64,000 bases of DNA from Vibrio sinensis (GTDB taxonomy: Bacteria > Pseudomonadota > Gammaproteobacteria > Enterobacterales > Vibrionaceae). The stretch covers positions 47,496 through 111,495 of the forward strand of contig NZ_QVMU01000014.1 in the NCBI RefSeq assembly GCF_003605645.1, given 5' to 3'. Below the pieces are notes generated by a model, which was given only the letters and a program-made list of their open reading frames with translations, was not told where the DNA came from and did not search any database. A program made the translations under genes and the position numbers. The number at the start of each line of letters is the position of its first letter. Positions within the stretch are counted from its first letter, which is position 1. Below are positions 18,641-27,758 of the stretch, one piece after another.

Positions 18641-18667
18641 AAAAAAAAGGCCGCCAAATTGGCAGCC
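18641..18667 (-). terminator. Rho-independent terminator of the DEAD-box helicase gene
   Basis: On the minus strand GGCTGCCA and TGGCGGCC pair (one internal mismatch) around a short loop and are followed by eight T residues. It lies about 40 bp after the helicase stop. Confidence 0.85.
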
Positions 18668-18703
18668 TCTTTAATAAAATGATTTCCCTGTGCGGAAATT
18701 CGT

Positions 18704-20035
18704 TTACTCGTCGTCAACTTTAGGTGCGACTTTTTTCTTTGGAATAAAGATATTGTCACCAACAGCTGTTGTCTTATAAAACGTTTTATCGCGTTTAACC
18801 GGCTTCTTCGCAGTTTTCTTCGCTTGAGGCTTCGCTTTCTCTTGAGTTGCATTCGTTTTACGGTAATCAGGCTTACTTGGTTTCAAGCCTTTAAATTTAC
18901 CCTTAAGACCATCAAATATAGAGAAGTTAATATCTTGCTGTAAGTATAATTCGATACGCTTAAAGCTAGCCCAGTCTTTAGGACCGACAAGAGAGATCGC
19001 ATCGCCCTTATTACCAGCACGGCCCGTACGACCAACACGGTGCACATATTCTTCCGTATGTTTTGGCATATCAAAGTTAATTACATGCGTAACATTAGGA
19101 ATATCTAGACCACGCGAAGCAATATCTGTAGTCACCAAAATTTTAAACACTGCACGCTCAAATTGGCTCATGATAGTGTTTCGTTGCGTTTGGGTAAGGC
19201 CACCACTTAACGCGACTGCTTTCAGTTTTTTCTCATTTAACTTTGCAGTCAAACGCTCGGTATCATCACGAGTTGCCGTGAATATAATGACCTGCTTGTA
19301 TTCTGCTTCTTCTAGAGCTCGCTCAAGAATCGCTTCTTTGTGATCGAGGTGATCACACAGGTAAAACTTCTGCGTAATATCAGTATGTTCTTGGTTTGAA
19401 ACACCAACAGCAATGCGCTTAGGCGCATCTAGCAACTCTGCAGCAATCTCGTTCATCTCAGCATGATCTAAAGTCGCAGAGAACATCAATGTTTGACGTC
19501 GACGGTGCTTCGCCGCTTTGTTAATACGACGTAGCTCAGGCGCAAAGCCGAGATCCAGCATACGGTCAGCTTCATCTAGGATCAGAGTCTCAAGACCTTC
19601 AAGGTATAGAGAGCGATGCTCCAAGTGGTCAGCTAAACGACCTGGAGTAGCAACGATAAACTTAGGGTAACGTTTCAGAGCTTTAACTTGGTCGTTAAAG
19701 TTTTCACCACCAACAATCAATGTCGCATCGTAAGAAAGGCTTGAAAGCATCGAGCGTAATTCACCGTAAACCTGTTTAGCCAGTTCACGTGTTGGCGCTA
19801 AAATAAGACCGCGAGGATCTTTTGCAGAGAATGATTTGCTCTTCAAAGATTTATGCAACATAGGAAGAACAAATGCCAAAGTTTTCCCAGAGCCCGTTTT
19901 TGATGATGCCACCAAGTCTTTCCCAGCCATAGCAACAGGAATTGCCTGATGCTGAATATCTGTCGCTTTTTTAAAAGCGAAATGGTTCAAGGTCTTCAAC
20001 AAACGGTTGTCTAAGCCTAAATCTTTAAACTGCAA
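18704..20035 (-). CDS. DEAD-box ATP-dependent RNA helicase
   Basis: 443 residues if started at the TTG at 20035 (reads MQFKDLGLDN), which has GGAG seven bases upstream; the ATG at 20077 has only a distant Shine-Dalgarno and adds 14 residues before the Q-motif region. Helicase motifs in order: Q motif around 20-30, Walker A SSKTGSGKT (44-52), PTRELA, GG, TPGRL, DEAD (154-157), SAT (186-188), then the second RecA domain with ARGLDIPNVTHVINFD-like motif V and HRVGRTGRAG. The C-terminal 60 residues are very Lys-rich, typical of RhlE/SrmB-type helicases that act in ribosome assembly or cold adaptation. The exact subfamily is not assigned. Confidence 0.92.
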   Translation of the reverse strand: MQFKDLGLDNRLLKTLNHFAFKKATDIQHQAIPVAMAGKDLVASSKTGSGKTLAFVLPMLHKSLKSKSFSAKDPRGLILAPTRELAKQVYGELRSMLSSLSYDATLIVGGENFNDQVKALKRYPKFIVATPGRLADHLEHRSLYLEGLETLILDEADRMLDLGFAPELRRINKAAKHRRRQTLMFSATLDHAEMNEIAAELLDAPKRIAVGVSNQEHTDITQKFYLCDHLDHKEAILERALEEAEYKQVIIFTATRDDTERLTAKLNEKKLKAVALSGGLTQTQRNTIMSQFERAVFKILVTTDIASRGLDIPNVTHVINFDMPKHTEEYVHRVGRTGRAGNKGDAISLVGPKDWASFKRIELYLQQDINFSIFDGLKGKFKGLKPSKPDYRKTNATQEKAKPQAKKTAKKPVKRDKTFYKTTAVGDNIFIPKKKVAPKVDDE

Positions 20036-20490
20036 ACTCTTCTCCAAATTTCTTACGAACAAGGTCGCTACGCACATATCGTGGCAACATCCTTATAAAA
20101 AGGTAAACGCGCTATGATACATTGAAACCCATCAATATGGATAGAGATCACAGAAAATAAAATTCTAAATCGGGCGTTTTCACAATGAAAATTCCAAAAT
20201 ATTGACCGTAAAAGTTCAAACGTACATAACCCTAACAATGCTCCAACAAAAAGCGTATAATCGAGCTAAGTGTATAGAATTGCATTAAAAACCATCGTTT
20301 TCAGCGTAATGATCTCTCTCAGCAATGAGATGTGACTCAATTTATGCGATGATTACGTAAATTCTTGGATTTTTTTGACTTTTCTTTTCTGTATGAACTA
20401 TATAATTATAGCTACACTTAGAGAGTCCCTATTCAAATTTGTCTATAGGGCAACTTTTTGATACTTACATTAAAAGCAAGGAGTTCTTGT
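20036..20490. other. Divergent intergenic region between the helicase and lpp
   Basis: About 450 bp holding the promoters for both genes. A strong candidate lpp promoter is listed separately. The rest contains no ORF with a ribosome-binding site that I can support. Confidence 0.6.
20375..20406 (+). promoter_or_regulatory. lpp: Candidate sigma-70 promoter of lpp
   Basis: TTGACT at 20375-20380 is followed after 18 bp by TATATA, overlapping TATAAT at 20401-20406. The spacer is A/T-rich. This gives an 80-nt leader before the lpp start, fitting a very highly expressed gene. Confidence 0.55.
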
Positions 20491-20736
20491 ATGAACAAAA
20501 TGTTGATTGCTGCGGCAGCATCTTCTGTACTTCTTCTAGCAGGTTGTGCGTCTTCTGAAGATGCAACTACAGCTAAACTAGACGAGCTAAGCAACCAAGT
20601 TAGCCAACTAAGCCAAGACGTACAAGGCCTACAGTCTGACGTACAACAATCAAACAGCGCAGCTATGGCAGCTCAAGAAGAAGCAGCTCGTGCTAACGAA
20701 CGTATCGATAACATCGCACAGTCTTACACTAAGTAA
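20491..20736 (+). CDS. lpp: Murein lipoprotein Lpp (Braun-type)
   Basis: 81 residues from the ATG at 20491, preceded by AAGGAGTTCTTGT; a longer frame from 20458 has no such signal. The lipoprotein signal ends in the lipobox LLLAGC with the lipidated Cys at residue 19. The mature chain is a heptad-repeat helix (LDELSNQVSQLSQDVQGLQ) typical of Lpp trimers, and it ends in SYTK, the terminal Lys being the residue joined to meso-diaminopimelate of peptidoglycan. Length matches E. coli Lpp (78). It ties the outer membrane to the wall. The convergent neighbour is the class of enzyme that makes that bond. Confidence 0.95.
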   Translation: MNKMLIAAAASSVLLLAGCASSEDATTAKLDELSNQVSQLSQDVQGLQSDVQQSNSAAMAAQEEAARANERIDNIAQSYTK

Positions 20737-20754
20737 TTCTGTTCAATTCGATGA

Positions 20755-20787
20755 GAAAGGGTCTGCATTTGCAGACCCTTTCTATTT
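20755..20787 (+). terminator. lpp: Rho-independent terminator of lpp
   Basis: GAAAGGGTCTGC (20755-20766) and GCAGACCCTTTC (20771-20782) form a perfect 12-bp stem with an ATTT loop, followed by TATTTTC. Such a strong stem suits a highly expressed mRNA. Confidence 0.9.
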
Positions 20788-20821
20788 TCAACATCTATTT
20801 ATTCCAGAAAATCAGTGCACT

Positions 20822-21733
20822 CTATTCAACTTCCGCATAACTTGGACCGACAACCTCAACAGGCACGCCGTTTTGCGCGAAAATCACCGCTTTGGTTTTA
20901 GCATCTGACATATTGAATTCATCAAGCCACCATGTAAGCTCAACAGGAATATCTAAACTCTTTTTACTTCCGTCACTGCGCGTTAAAGGTTCATGCGCTT
21001 CAACAAAGACACTTCTATCTGGCTCAAGAGCGACCTTGATTGGTTCATTAATCACTTTTACTTTGTCACCTAATTTGACTTGAGGGAATAGCCACTCAAT
21101 ATCTTTAGGATCCATACGAATACAACCAGAGCTAACACGAAGACCTATACCAAAATCTTTGTTAGTACCATGGATAAGGTAATCTCCCACGCCATAGGCC
21201 AAACGAATGGCGTATTCTCCCAATGGATTCTCAGGCCCAGCAGGCACTACCGCAGGCAATTCGATACCTTTTGCTAGGTACTCTTTACGAATTGATGTAG
21301 GTGGCGTCCAAGTTGGATTTGGCCGTTTCTGGCTGATTTTAGTTTCCATTTCTGGTGTATCTCGTCCAATACGGCCAATTCCCACCGGAAATATATGTAC
21401 GATATTTTTACTTGGTTCGAAGTAATAGAGACGCAATTCAGCAAGATTAATCACTATCCCCTCTCTCGCTACATTCGGTAAAATGATTCGAGTTGGAATG
21501 GTGAGAACATAGTCTTGTTGCGGCAAAAAAGGATCAATTCCTTTATTAGCAGCCATCAAAGATAAAAAACCAACATCATAAGATTTGGCTATATCGGCCA
21601 AACTTTCACCTTCAAGCACTTTATGATATTGAGTTCGTCCTACAATGCTGCTGCCTTCAATAGGTAATTCATAGGTTGCGGCCCATATGGGTGCGCTAAA
21701 ACAGCAACAAAGGGTCAGCAATTTACGCAGCAT
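20822..21733 (-). CDS. L,D-transpeptidase (YkuD/ErfK family) with LysM
   Basis: 303 residues: signal peptide to about residue 18 (PIWA), a LysM-like wall-binding segment at about 36-80 (HKVLEGESLADIAKSYDVGF), then a YkuD catalytic domain at about 90-215. Active-site signature: His188 in YLIHGTN and Cys204 in SSGCIRM. This is the arrangement of ErfK/YbiS/YcfS (LdtA-C), which attach Lpp to diaminopimelate of peptidoglycan, and some members also make 3-3 cross-links. Location is the periplasm. It converges on lpp, its likely protein substrate, about 85 bp away. The missing lipobox shows it is a soluble or signal-cleaved protein. Confidence 0.92.
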   Translation of the reverse strand: MLRKLLTLCCCFSAPIWAATYELPIEGSSIVGRTQYHKVLEGESLADIAKSYDVGFLSLMAANKGIDPFLPQQDYVLTIPTRIILPNVAREGIVINLAELRLYYFEPSKNIVHIFPVGIGRIGRDTPEMETKISQKRPNPTWTPPTSIRKEYLAKGIELPAVVPAGPENPLGEYAIRLAYGVGDYLIHGTNKDFGIGLRVSSGCIRMDPKDIEWLFPQVKLGDKVKVINEPIKVALEPDRSVFVEAHEPLTRSDGSKKSLDIPVELTWWLDEFNMSDAKTKAVIFAQNGVPVEVVGPSYAEVE

Positions 21734-22332
21734 GTTTAAAAATCCTTAACTTCTTGATAATGGCGTAAGGTTATCGCTCTTTCCGTCCTATAATCAACTA
21801 TTGGTTGAGGATATGACAATAACGTAACACTTTGATATCCCGAGGGTCGAAAGCATACCTCATAACGACGGCAGACTCATCGACTTAGGTTCTTATTATC
21901 AGGCGATATCGGCGCGACATTAAACCTCGGGCACTCTTACTACAATTTTGGCTCAAAATAGAGCGATTGCTGATAAAAATATCACTAGTAGTTTATCTAT
22001 ACTCGCACTAGGTTCCAAACAAGTCCTTTTCAAACGCTCAAGTAAACGTTGAACAAGTGAGCAATACCCTCCTTGAAATCACACACCAATAATTTTTATT
22101 TTTGTAAGATTATTCCATGCTGTTTTTGCAATGGTTTGCCAAATCGATTGCGCCATCACTTTCAACAGATTTAGTAATCAAGCACTTTAATTTGAACTAA
22201 AATGGTGTTTAATGTGATCAACATCTCACGTTAAAGCCTGGCTTATAGCTAGTATTTCCTCACCAGAGCTACCCAAGTCAACAAGATTGGTTATTAACCT
22301 AGCTCATAACGAGAAACGATGGAGTCAAGACG
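21734..22332. other. Non-coding region between the L,D-transpeptidase and deoD
   Basis: About 600 bp between divergent genes. I see no ORF with a supporting ribosome-binding site. TGTGATCAACATCTCAC near 22213 resembles a CRP site, but its half-site spacing is 8 rather than 6. The region presumably carries both promoters and perhaps nucleoside-responsive control of deoD, none of which I can fix. Confidence 0.55.
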
Positions 22333-23043
22333 ATGGCAACCCCACACATTAACGCTCAACTCGGTGATTTTGCAGAAACAGTATTAATGCCTGGTGATCC
22401 ACTACGTGCAAAATACATTGCCGAAACATTTTTAGACGATGTAAAACAAGTTTGTGATGTTCGTAATATGTTTGGTTACACCGGCACTTATAAAGGCAAG
22501 CCAGTCTCAGTTATGGGGCATGGCATGGGGATTCCCTCTTGCTGCATCTACGTTCACGAGCTAATTGCTGAATACGGCGTAAAAAATGTCATTCGTGTTG
22601 GTAGCTGTGGTGCGGTACGTAGTGACGTAAAACTGATGGATGTAATCATCGGTATGGGCGCATCTACTGATTCAAAAGTAAACCGTATCCGTTTTAATCA
22701 TCATGATTTTGCAGCAATCGCGGACTTTGGTTTACTGGAAGAAGCCGTTAAACAAGCACGCATCCAAGATGTACCAGTTAAGGTCGGTAACATTTTCTCT
22801 GCTGATCTGTTCTATACACCTGAAGCTGACATTTTTGAAAAAATGGAAAAACTTGGCATTCTTGGTGTTGATATGGAAGCGGCTGGTATTTACGGCGTTG
22901 CTGCAGATCTAGGTGCAAAAGCACTGACAATTTTGACGGTATCCGATCACATCATCCGTGGTGAGAAATTAAGTTCGGAAGAACGTCAAAAATCATTCAA
23001 TGACATGATGAAAGTCGCTCTAGAAACGGCTATCAATATCTAA
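22333..23043 (+). CDS. deoD: Purine nucleoside phosphorylase DeoD
   Basis: 236 residues, matching the hexameric bacterial type (E. coli DeoD 239). It begins [20 protein letters not shown]; phosphate and base contacts are visible in [20 protein letters not shown], and [15 protein letters not shown], and the catalytic Asp-type loop is in TVSDHI near residue 204. It splits purine (deoxy)ribonucleosides with phosphate to base and (deoxy)ribose-1-phosphate in the cytosol. No deoA, deoB or deoC lies beside it; it is followed 54 bp later by the IS1-like zinc-ribbon gene. This is probably one of two DeoD copies in a Vibrio genome, by general knowledge. Confidence 0.95.
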   Translation: MATPHINAQLGDFAETVLMPGDPLRAKYIAETFLDDVKQVCDVRNMFGYTGTYKGKPVSVMGHGMGIPSCCIYVHELIAEYGVKNVIRVGSCGAVRSDVKLMDVIIGMGASTDSKVNRIRFNHHDFAAIADFGLLEEAVKQARIQDVPVKVGNIFSADLFYTPEADIFEKMEKLGILGVDMEAAGIYGVAADLGAKALTILTVSDHIIRGEKLSSEERQKSFNDMMKVALETAINI

Positions 23044-23047
23044 TTTT

Positions 23048-23073
23048 TCAGCTAAGAGGTAACTCTTAGCTGA
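23048..23073. terminator. Perfect inverted repeat after deoD
   Basis: TCAGCTAAGAG and CTCTTAGCTGA form an 11-bp perfect stem with a GTAA loop, five bases after the deoD stop. There is no T-tract, so it is more likely an mRNA-end or attenuating hairpin than a full terminator. Confidence 0.5.
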
Positions 23074-23096
23074 CCAATTCACCCGAGGGGGAGATT

Positions 23097-24566
23097 GTGA
23101 CAATAGGCCAACTTCCTCAGGAAGCAGACGGATTACAACTCAACTTTTGTAAAACATTGGCGTGTGACAACTTTGGACTGAGCGATGCACATCGTTACGT
23201 AGTGCAACATGTGAATCCTAAGCGACCTGCGATGGTATGCCGAGAATGTGGTGCTTTCCCCCCCTTACTTAATAACCAAGACGTTCTTGATGAATTAAAA
23301 CGTCTTACCCATTTCCATGCGGACGGTTTACCTGCCTGCCATAACCATGAGTGTGAAAACTATGGGTTCGATGTTCATAATCATCGAAAGCGTTATCATG
23401 CTTTTGGCTACAGTGGTGATCGACAACGCTACCGCTGCAAACTATGCCACGCCACCTTTGTGGATAAATGGTCTGGTGAAAACCAAAAATTAGCATTTCA
23501 AGTAAACTTATTAGGTTTATTATTCATGAGTTACTCGGTTCGAGAAATCTGCCGAAAGCTGATGATCAACCCAAAAACGTTTTACGATCATATTGAACAT
23601 ATCGCGAGTCGATGCAGAAGAAAACTGGCCATGTTTGATGCTCGTTGGATTACTCATGCCCAACAGTACGAGCTTGCCTCTCACTATGTCAATCTCCAAC
23701 CTAAAAGTAATAATGGCGTAATTTGGATTGCTACCGGCGAAGCTCAATCTGGCTATATTTTTGCTCAGCATATTAATTACTCAACGGAAGAGACTAATGA
23801 GGCGCCAATAGAGCACAACCCGTATCGTTACCCTGCTCGTTATGTTTCTCAGGACTACAAAGCTGAAGCTCATACATCGATGGCGCACCAGGCTTCGACG
23901 CTAAGAGAGCGAATCGATTTGCAATATCAGCTCATTCTTGCTCGAAATAACGTCGAAGATCCAATGAGTAATATGATGAAGTTTAATTACCCATCCAAAG
24001 GGGCATTAATTCGTCCTCAATATACATCTTATGCCCATTTCCTATATGTTTTTAGCTTATGCCACACCAGTAAACCTCTTGCTATCTATCTGCCACAAGA
24101 CCCTCTATTAAGATCAGCTGCTTTAAGTATTAGCCTGCCTCATATTGAGCAACGCAATATCAATTTGATGTATGTGGAACAAGATGACAAATGGCAGCTA
24201 ACTGAATCTCTCGATAAAATCGACATTGTTCATATGGGATGGTGGAGAGACAGATGGGCCATTGCGACGATAAAAACAGCCTCCAAAGGGGTCTGCCATT
24301 TAGCTGGGAATCGAAATCAGCCTCGTTATTGGCTTGCGAAAGCAAACATCCAACACACACGTGGGTATCAACTTCGCTTTCAATCTGTTTTTGAAAGTTA
24401 CATCAATGAACCACGACGCAAACTTCGACCGAGTGGTATTTTGCCTGTACTTGATATATTCCGAGCATGGCACAATCTTTGTTACCAAGATAAACATGGG
24501 CAAACCGCCTCACAAAGACTTGGTCTTTCAACCGCACCATTAACCCTAACTGAACTACTATCTTAA
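23097..24566 (+). CDS. IS1-like zinc-ribbon protein, probably a domesticated transposase
   Basis: 489 residues with a GTG start preceded by GAGGGGGAGATT. The first 130 residues hold two zinc-ribbon-like cysteine sets: CKTLACDNFG with MVCRECG, and CHNHECENYG with YRCKLCHATF, the InsA/IS1-type pattern. A helix-turn-helix-like segment follows (SVREICRKLMINPKTFYDHI, about 142-161), then an RNase-H-like region starting GVIWIATGEAQSGYIF where a transposase would have its first catalytic Asp. No terminal inverted repeats or target duplication are visible, and the gene sits cleanly behind deoD. I infer a fixed, non-mobile DNA-binding protein. Function unknown. Confidence 0.65.
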   Translation: MTIGQLPQEADGLQLNFCKTLACDNFGLSDAHRYVVQHVNPKRPAMVCRECGAFPPLLNNQDVLDELKRLTHFHADGLPACHNHECENYGFDVHNHRKRYHAFGYSGDRQRYRCKLCHATFVDKWSGENQKLAFQVNLLGLLFMSYSVREICRKLMINPKTFYDHIEHIASRCRRKLAMFDARWITHAQQYELASHYVNLQPKSNNGVIWIATGEAQSGYIFAQHINYSTEETNEAPIEHNPYRYPARYVSQDYKAEAHTSMAHQASTLRERIDLQYQLILARNNVEDPMSNMMKFNYPSKGALIRPQYTSYAHFLYVFSLCHTSKPLAIYLPQDPLLRSAALSISLPHIEQRNINLMYVEQDDKWQLTESLDKIDIVHMGWWRDRWAIATIKTASKGVCHLAGNRNQPRYWLAKANIQHTRGYQLRFQSVFESYINEPRRKLRPSGILPVLDIFRAWHNLCYQDKHGQTASQRLGLSTAPLTLTELLS

Positions 24567-24691
24567 ATTACAATAGTGTGAAGTCCGCCATTAAACTGTT
24601 TGTATAATAACGCTTTTTCTAGTGATCTCACTGCTGCTATTTTTATAATACTCAGGCAACATTCGGTATACAGCTTCTAGGGATTGTTTCA

Positions 24692-26158
24692 TTGGATAAA
24701 AGCCAACACCTGCTAGAAAAAGAAATCGCACAGCTTAGGCCAAGAATTGAAAGTGAGCCGGAAACGGTGCTAACTATCGCTAATCAATGCGCAGCTCATG
24801 CCACCCAAATTTTATACCCTGAGGGCATGATCCAGAGCTTAATCATCATGTCACGCTGTTACTGGGCGATGATGGATTATCGCAAAGGGTTAAAGTGCAT
24901 CAAAGAAGCCAATAGCAAGCTTGCGCTGTTAGATAACGATGACTTACTTCCAGAAATATTGCATCTCCATGCTCTCCATTATTGGGGACAAGCAAAATAT
25001 TATTCTGCACAGCAGTATTGGATTAGTGCTCTAGAACAATCCGCGCTAGTTGAAGAAGTTTGTATTCAGATCGAAGCTCTCATTGGCCTTGGCAATGTAT
25101 GGCGAATTACCCATGAATACCATCTAGCGAAATCTACACACGAGTTGTCAGTTATTGTCGCAAACCACCACCGAATAAAATGGTTAGAGGGTAAAGCACG
25201 AATTCTACTCGCTTGGGATCACTATTTACTTCATGACTATGTCGATATGTTATCGATACTTGATGGCGCACTTGAAGCGCTAAATGGGCACGATAACAAA
25301 ACTTGGGAAGCTGAAATCTGGGATTTTCGCGGCTTAGCTTTATTAGGTTTAGAACGTATTGATGATGCAGAAATCGCCATATCTAAAGCGTACGAGTTAG
25401 CCGAGCGACACAGCCTAACTTGGATGAAAGCACAGTCTTACATCAGTCGAGCACGGTTAGAATTACTACGAAAATGCCCTCTAAAGGCTTCTGAACTTCT
25501 CACTCATGCGGAAAAATCGGCATCAAATTTTGATAATGGCGAACTACTAACACAAATTTGTTTTCAACAATCACGCGTTGCTGAAGAAATTGATGACTAC
25601 GAAATTGCATTGCATGCTTTTAAAAAATATCGCCAACACTCTGCTGAGATCTTACGCGAACAAACAGCGAGAGAAAGTAATGACCGAGCGCGAGCATCAA
25701 AACGCCAATTAGAGCAACGTGCTAATAAGCTAATCAATCGAATTAGAGCACAGCACGAGTATGACCCGGAAGATCATATGAGCCAAATGGTTTCAGAAAC
25801 CTATTGGTGGGAACAATTGATTTTGCATAAGACAGAACTGAATGAATCACATCATTCTATCGTTGTCATACAACATTCTGATCCCGCATATCTCGACATC
25901 AGCTTACAGCTCGCTCATGCGTTATGTACGCCCTTTGACTTGCTTACCAGACTCAGTGCTGATCGCTTGGGAATGATCATTGCCGTCAAAGGAGATGAAG
26001 CTAAAAAAATCTTCAATGTATTATCAACCATTCTCGACATATACCCTTGGCAACGACAAGGTTTAACTCAATACAAACCCAAACTTATCTTTCAGGATGT
26101 CCTCGCGTTTCCTTTTACACTGGAGCAGTTGGAAGAAGAACAGGTCGCAGAAGTATAA
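24692..26158 (+). CDS. TPR protein with degenerate GGDEF-like C-terminus
   Basis: 488 residues with a TTG start (AGGGA nine bases upstream). Residues about 20-330 are a helical TPR-type array. From about 357 the sequence lines up with the GGDEF domain of the next gene: YDPEDHMSQM against TDPLTGLRNR, SIVVIQHSD against FLVIDIDHF, and LLTRLSADRLGMII (417-430) against CVRFGGEEFLVIL. Both the metal-binding Asp pair and the GG(D/E)EF signature are gone, so it cannot be a diguanylate cyclase. No signal or membrane segment. Stop and next start overlap (TAATG). Possibly a partner or sensor of the active cyclase; that is inference. Confidence 0.75.
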   Translation: MDKSQHLLEKEIAQLRPRIESEPETVLTIANQCAAHATQILYPEGMIQSLIIMSRCYWAMMDYRKGLKCIKEANSKLALLDNDDLLPEILHLHALHYWGQAKYYSAQQYWISALEQSALVEEVCIQIEALIGLGNVWRITHEYHLAKSTHELSVIVANHHRIKWLEGKARILLAWDHYLLHDYVDMLSILDGALEALNGHDNKTWEAEIWDFRGLALLGLERIDDAEIAISKAYELAERHSLTWMKAQSYISRARLELLRKCPLKASELLTHAEKSASNFDNGELLTQICFQQSRVAEEIDDYEIALHAFKKYRQHSAEILREQTARESNDRARASKRQLEQRANKLINRIRAQHEYDPEDHMSQMVSETYWWEQLILHKTELNESHHSIVVIQHSDPAYLDISLQLAHALCTPFDLLTRLSADRLGMIIAVKGDEAKKIFNVLSTILDIYPWQRQGLTQYKPKLIFQDVLAFPFTLEQLEEEQVAEV

Positions 26159-27738
26159 TGGAAACACTACTAAAAAAAATTTCCGAATCGGGACTAGATG
26201 CTTCCTCTGTCTCAGGTGAAAAAGCACTCACATTCTGGCATCACATCCACCAGCATGTAGCGACAACACCTCAAGAAAAAGCCCAAGCACTAATTATTAG
26301 CTCAGAATACCAAGCTCAGCTTAAACAAGGTTCTGCATGCATTGAAGAGTTGCGAACCGCGCTAAGTCTTCTTATGCTTCCTCAAGATGCCGAGCTTATC
26401 CTTGAAGTTCGTCATTGTTTGGCCGACCGCTTAGTTGACTTCGGTGAATATGGATTAGCACTACATGAATACATAGCCTCTTCCACCATCGCAGTAAATA
26501 ACAGCTTCATTGATGACTATGTACTTTCCGTACTGGGTATGGGCAATTTATGTGATGCCTATGGTGACCACACTCGCGCACTAAGATACTACCAAAAGAT
26601 CGATGGCATCGATCATGCTATCAGTAGCCGTTCACTTCGCCTGCGCTACAAACTTTATATGTTGGCATGCTATATTGAACTCAATCAAATTGCTCTTGCT
26701 GAAGATCTAATTAAAGAATGTGAAGAGCTGAGTATTCTTGTCAGCGATAAAGTACTTTCAGGGCAAATAATGCTTTATCAAGCCAAGATCTATCGCCTCA
26801 AAGGTAAGATCGGTGAAGCTATTCGCTGTTTAGGCGGCGTGCAATTTGCCGCAGGCAATATTCACTCGGACTGGCTATCCAATATGATTCGACTTGAATT
26901 GGGCTGCTGCCTCAGCTTAGTTGGAAAACTGCATATAGCCAGTTGGGTACTAGAGAGTGCGCGGAAAAAAATCATTGGAAAAGGCAACCCAATGCTGCAC
27001 TTACGTCTATGCAATGCATTGGGTTCTACCAGTGAAAAACTCGGTGACTATAAAGCTGCGCTCAAATACAACAAACAAGCATTCCAAGTCGAAAGTAGCC
27101 AAATGAAGAAGATCCCAATTAGTGAATTGGGAGCAAGCCAACTGCGCCGTTTATCTCGTTTCGAGTTACAATTAAAACTGATCTTGTCAGAAATAGAAAA
27201 CCGAGAACTCAAAGAGACAACTGAACACCAAAAACACACCGTGGCCCAGTTACAAAAAGATGTATTTACTGATCCACTAACGGGACTTCGTAACAGGCGT
27301 TGGCTTGACGTTAAACTCAAAGAACTACTTAATCACGATATTCCATTCGCATTTCTGGTCATTGATATTGACCATTTTAAATCTATCAATGATGAATTAA
27401 GCCATTTAGTTGGAGACAAAGCCATCATGAATGTCGCCCATGAACTGAGTGATTATTTTCAGTTCGAGGGTGCCTCTTGCGTGCGCTTTGGTGGCGAAGA
27501 GTTCTTAGTTATCTTAGAACAATCTGATATTCATCAAGCTAAAGAGTATGCGGAGCAATATCGAGAACGTATCTACCTATTTGATTGGCCACAGATTTTA
27601 GGCGAACGAGGGCTCACTGTCAGTATCGGCATCACCTTGCACAGAGAAGGTGAGAATACTCAGCGGACTTTCTATCGTGCTGATAAAGCCCTTTACCGAG
27701 CTAAAGCAAATGGACGAAATCAAGTTTGCTGTGAATAA
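26158..27738 (+). CDS. TPR-GGDEF protein, probable diguanylate cyclase
   Basis: 526 residues from the ATG at 26158, which overlaps the preceding stop; a longer frame from 26047 would lie inside the upstream gene and is rejected. Residues about 1-320 are TPR-like helices, about 330-368 a coiled-coil linker, and about 370-526 a full GGDEF domain: DPLTGLRNRR, VIDIDHFKSIND (first metal Asp), and RFGGEEF (443-449), with YRADKALYRAKANGRNQV at the end. The RxxD inhibitory I-site is absent before GGEEF, so product inhibition may be weak. It makes c-di-GMP from two GTP in the cytoplasm, probably under a signal sensed by the TPR part or its partner. Confidence 0.88.
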   Translation: METLLKKISESGLDASSVSGEKALTFWHHIHQHVATTPQEKAQALIISSEYQAQLKQGSACIEELRTALSLLMLPQDAELILEVRHCLADRLVDFGEYGLALHEYIASSTIAVNNSFIDDYVLSVLGMGNLCDAYGDHTRALRYYQKIDGIDHAISSRSLRLRYKLYMLACYIELNQIALAEDLIKECEELSILVSDKVLSGQIMLYQAKIYRLKGKIGEAIRCLGGVQFAAGNIHSDWLSNMIRLELGCCLSLVGKLHIASWVLESARKKIIGKGNPMLHLRLCNALGSTSEKLGDYKAALKYNKQAFQVESSQMKKIPISELGASQLRRLSRFELQLKLILSEIENRELKETTEHQKHTVAQLQKDVFTDPLTGLRNRRWLDVKLKELLNHDIPFAFLVIDIDHFKSINDELSHLVGDKAIMNVAHELSDYFQFEGASCVRFGGEEFLVILEQSDIHQAKEYAEQYRERIYLFDWPQILGERGLTVSIGITLHREGENTQRTFYRADKALYRAKANGRNQVCCE

Positions 27739-27758
27739 ACTCACTCTCAAATCAATCG

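Noticed and set aside
22210..22230. CRP-like site TGTGA...TCAC before deoD
   Set aside because: The half-sites are 8 bp apart instead of 6, so the match to the CRP consensus fails.
23097..24566. Active insertion sequence of the IS1 type
   Set aside because: No terminal inverted repeats, no target duplication and a single long frame with its own ribosome-binding site.
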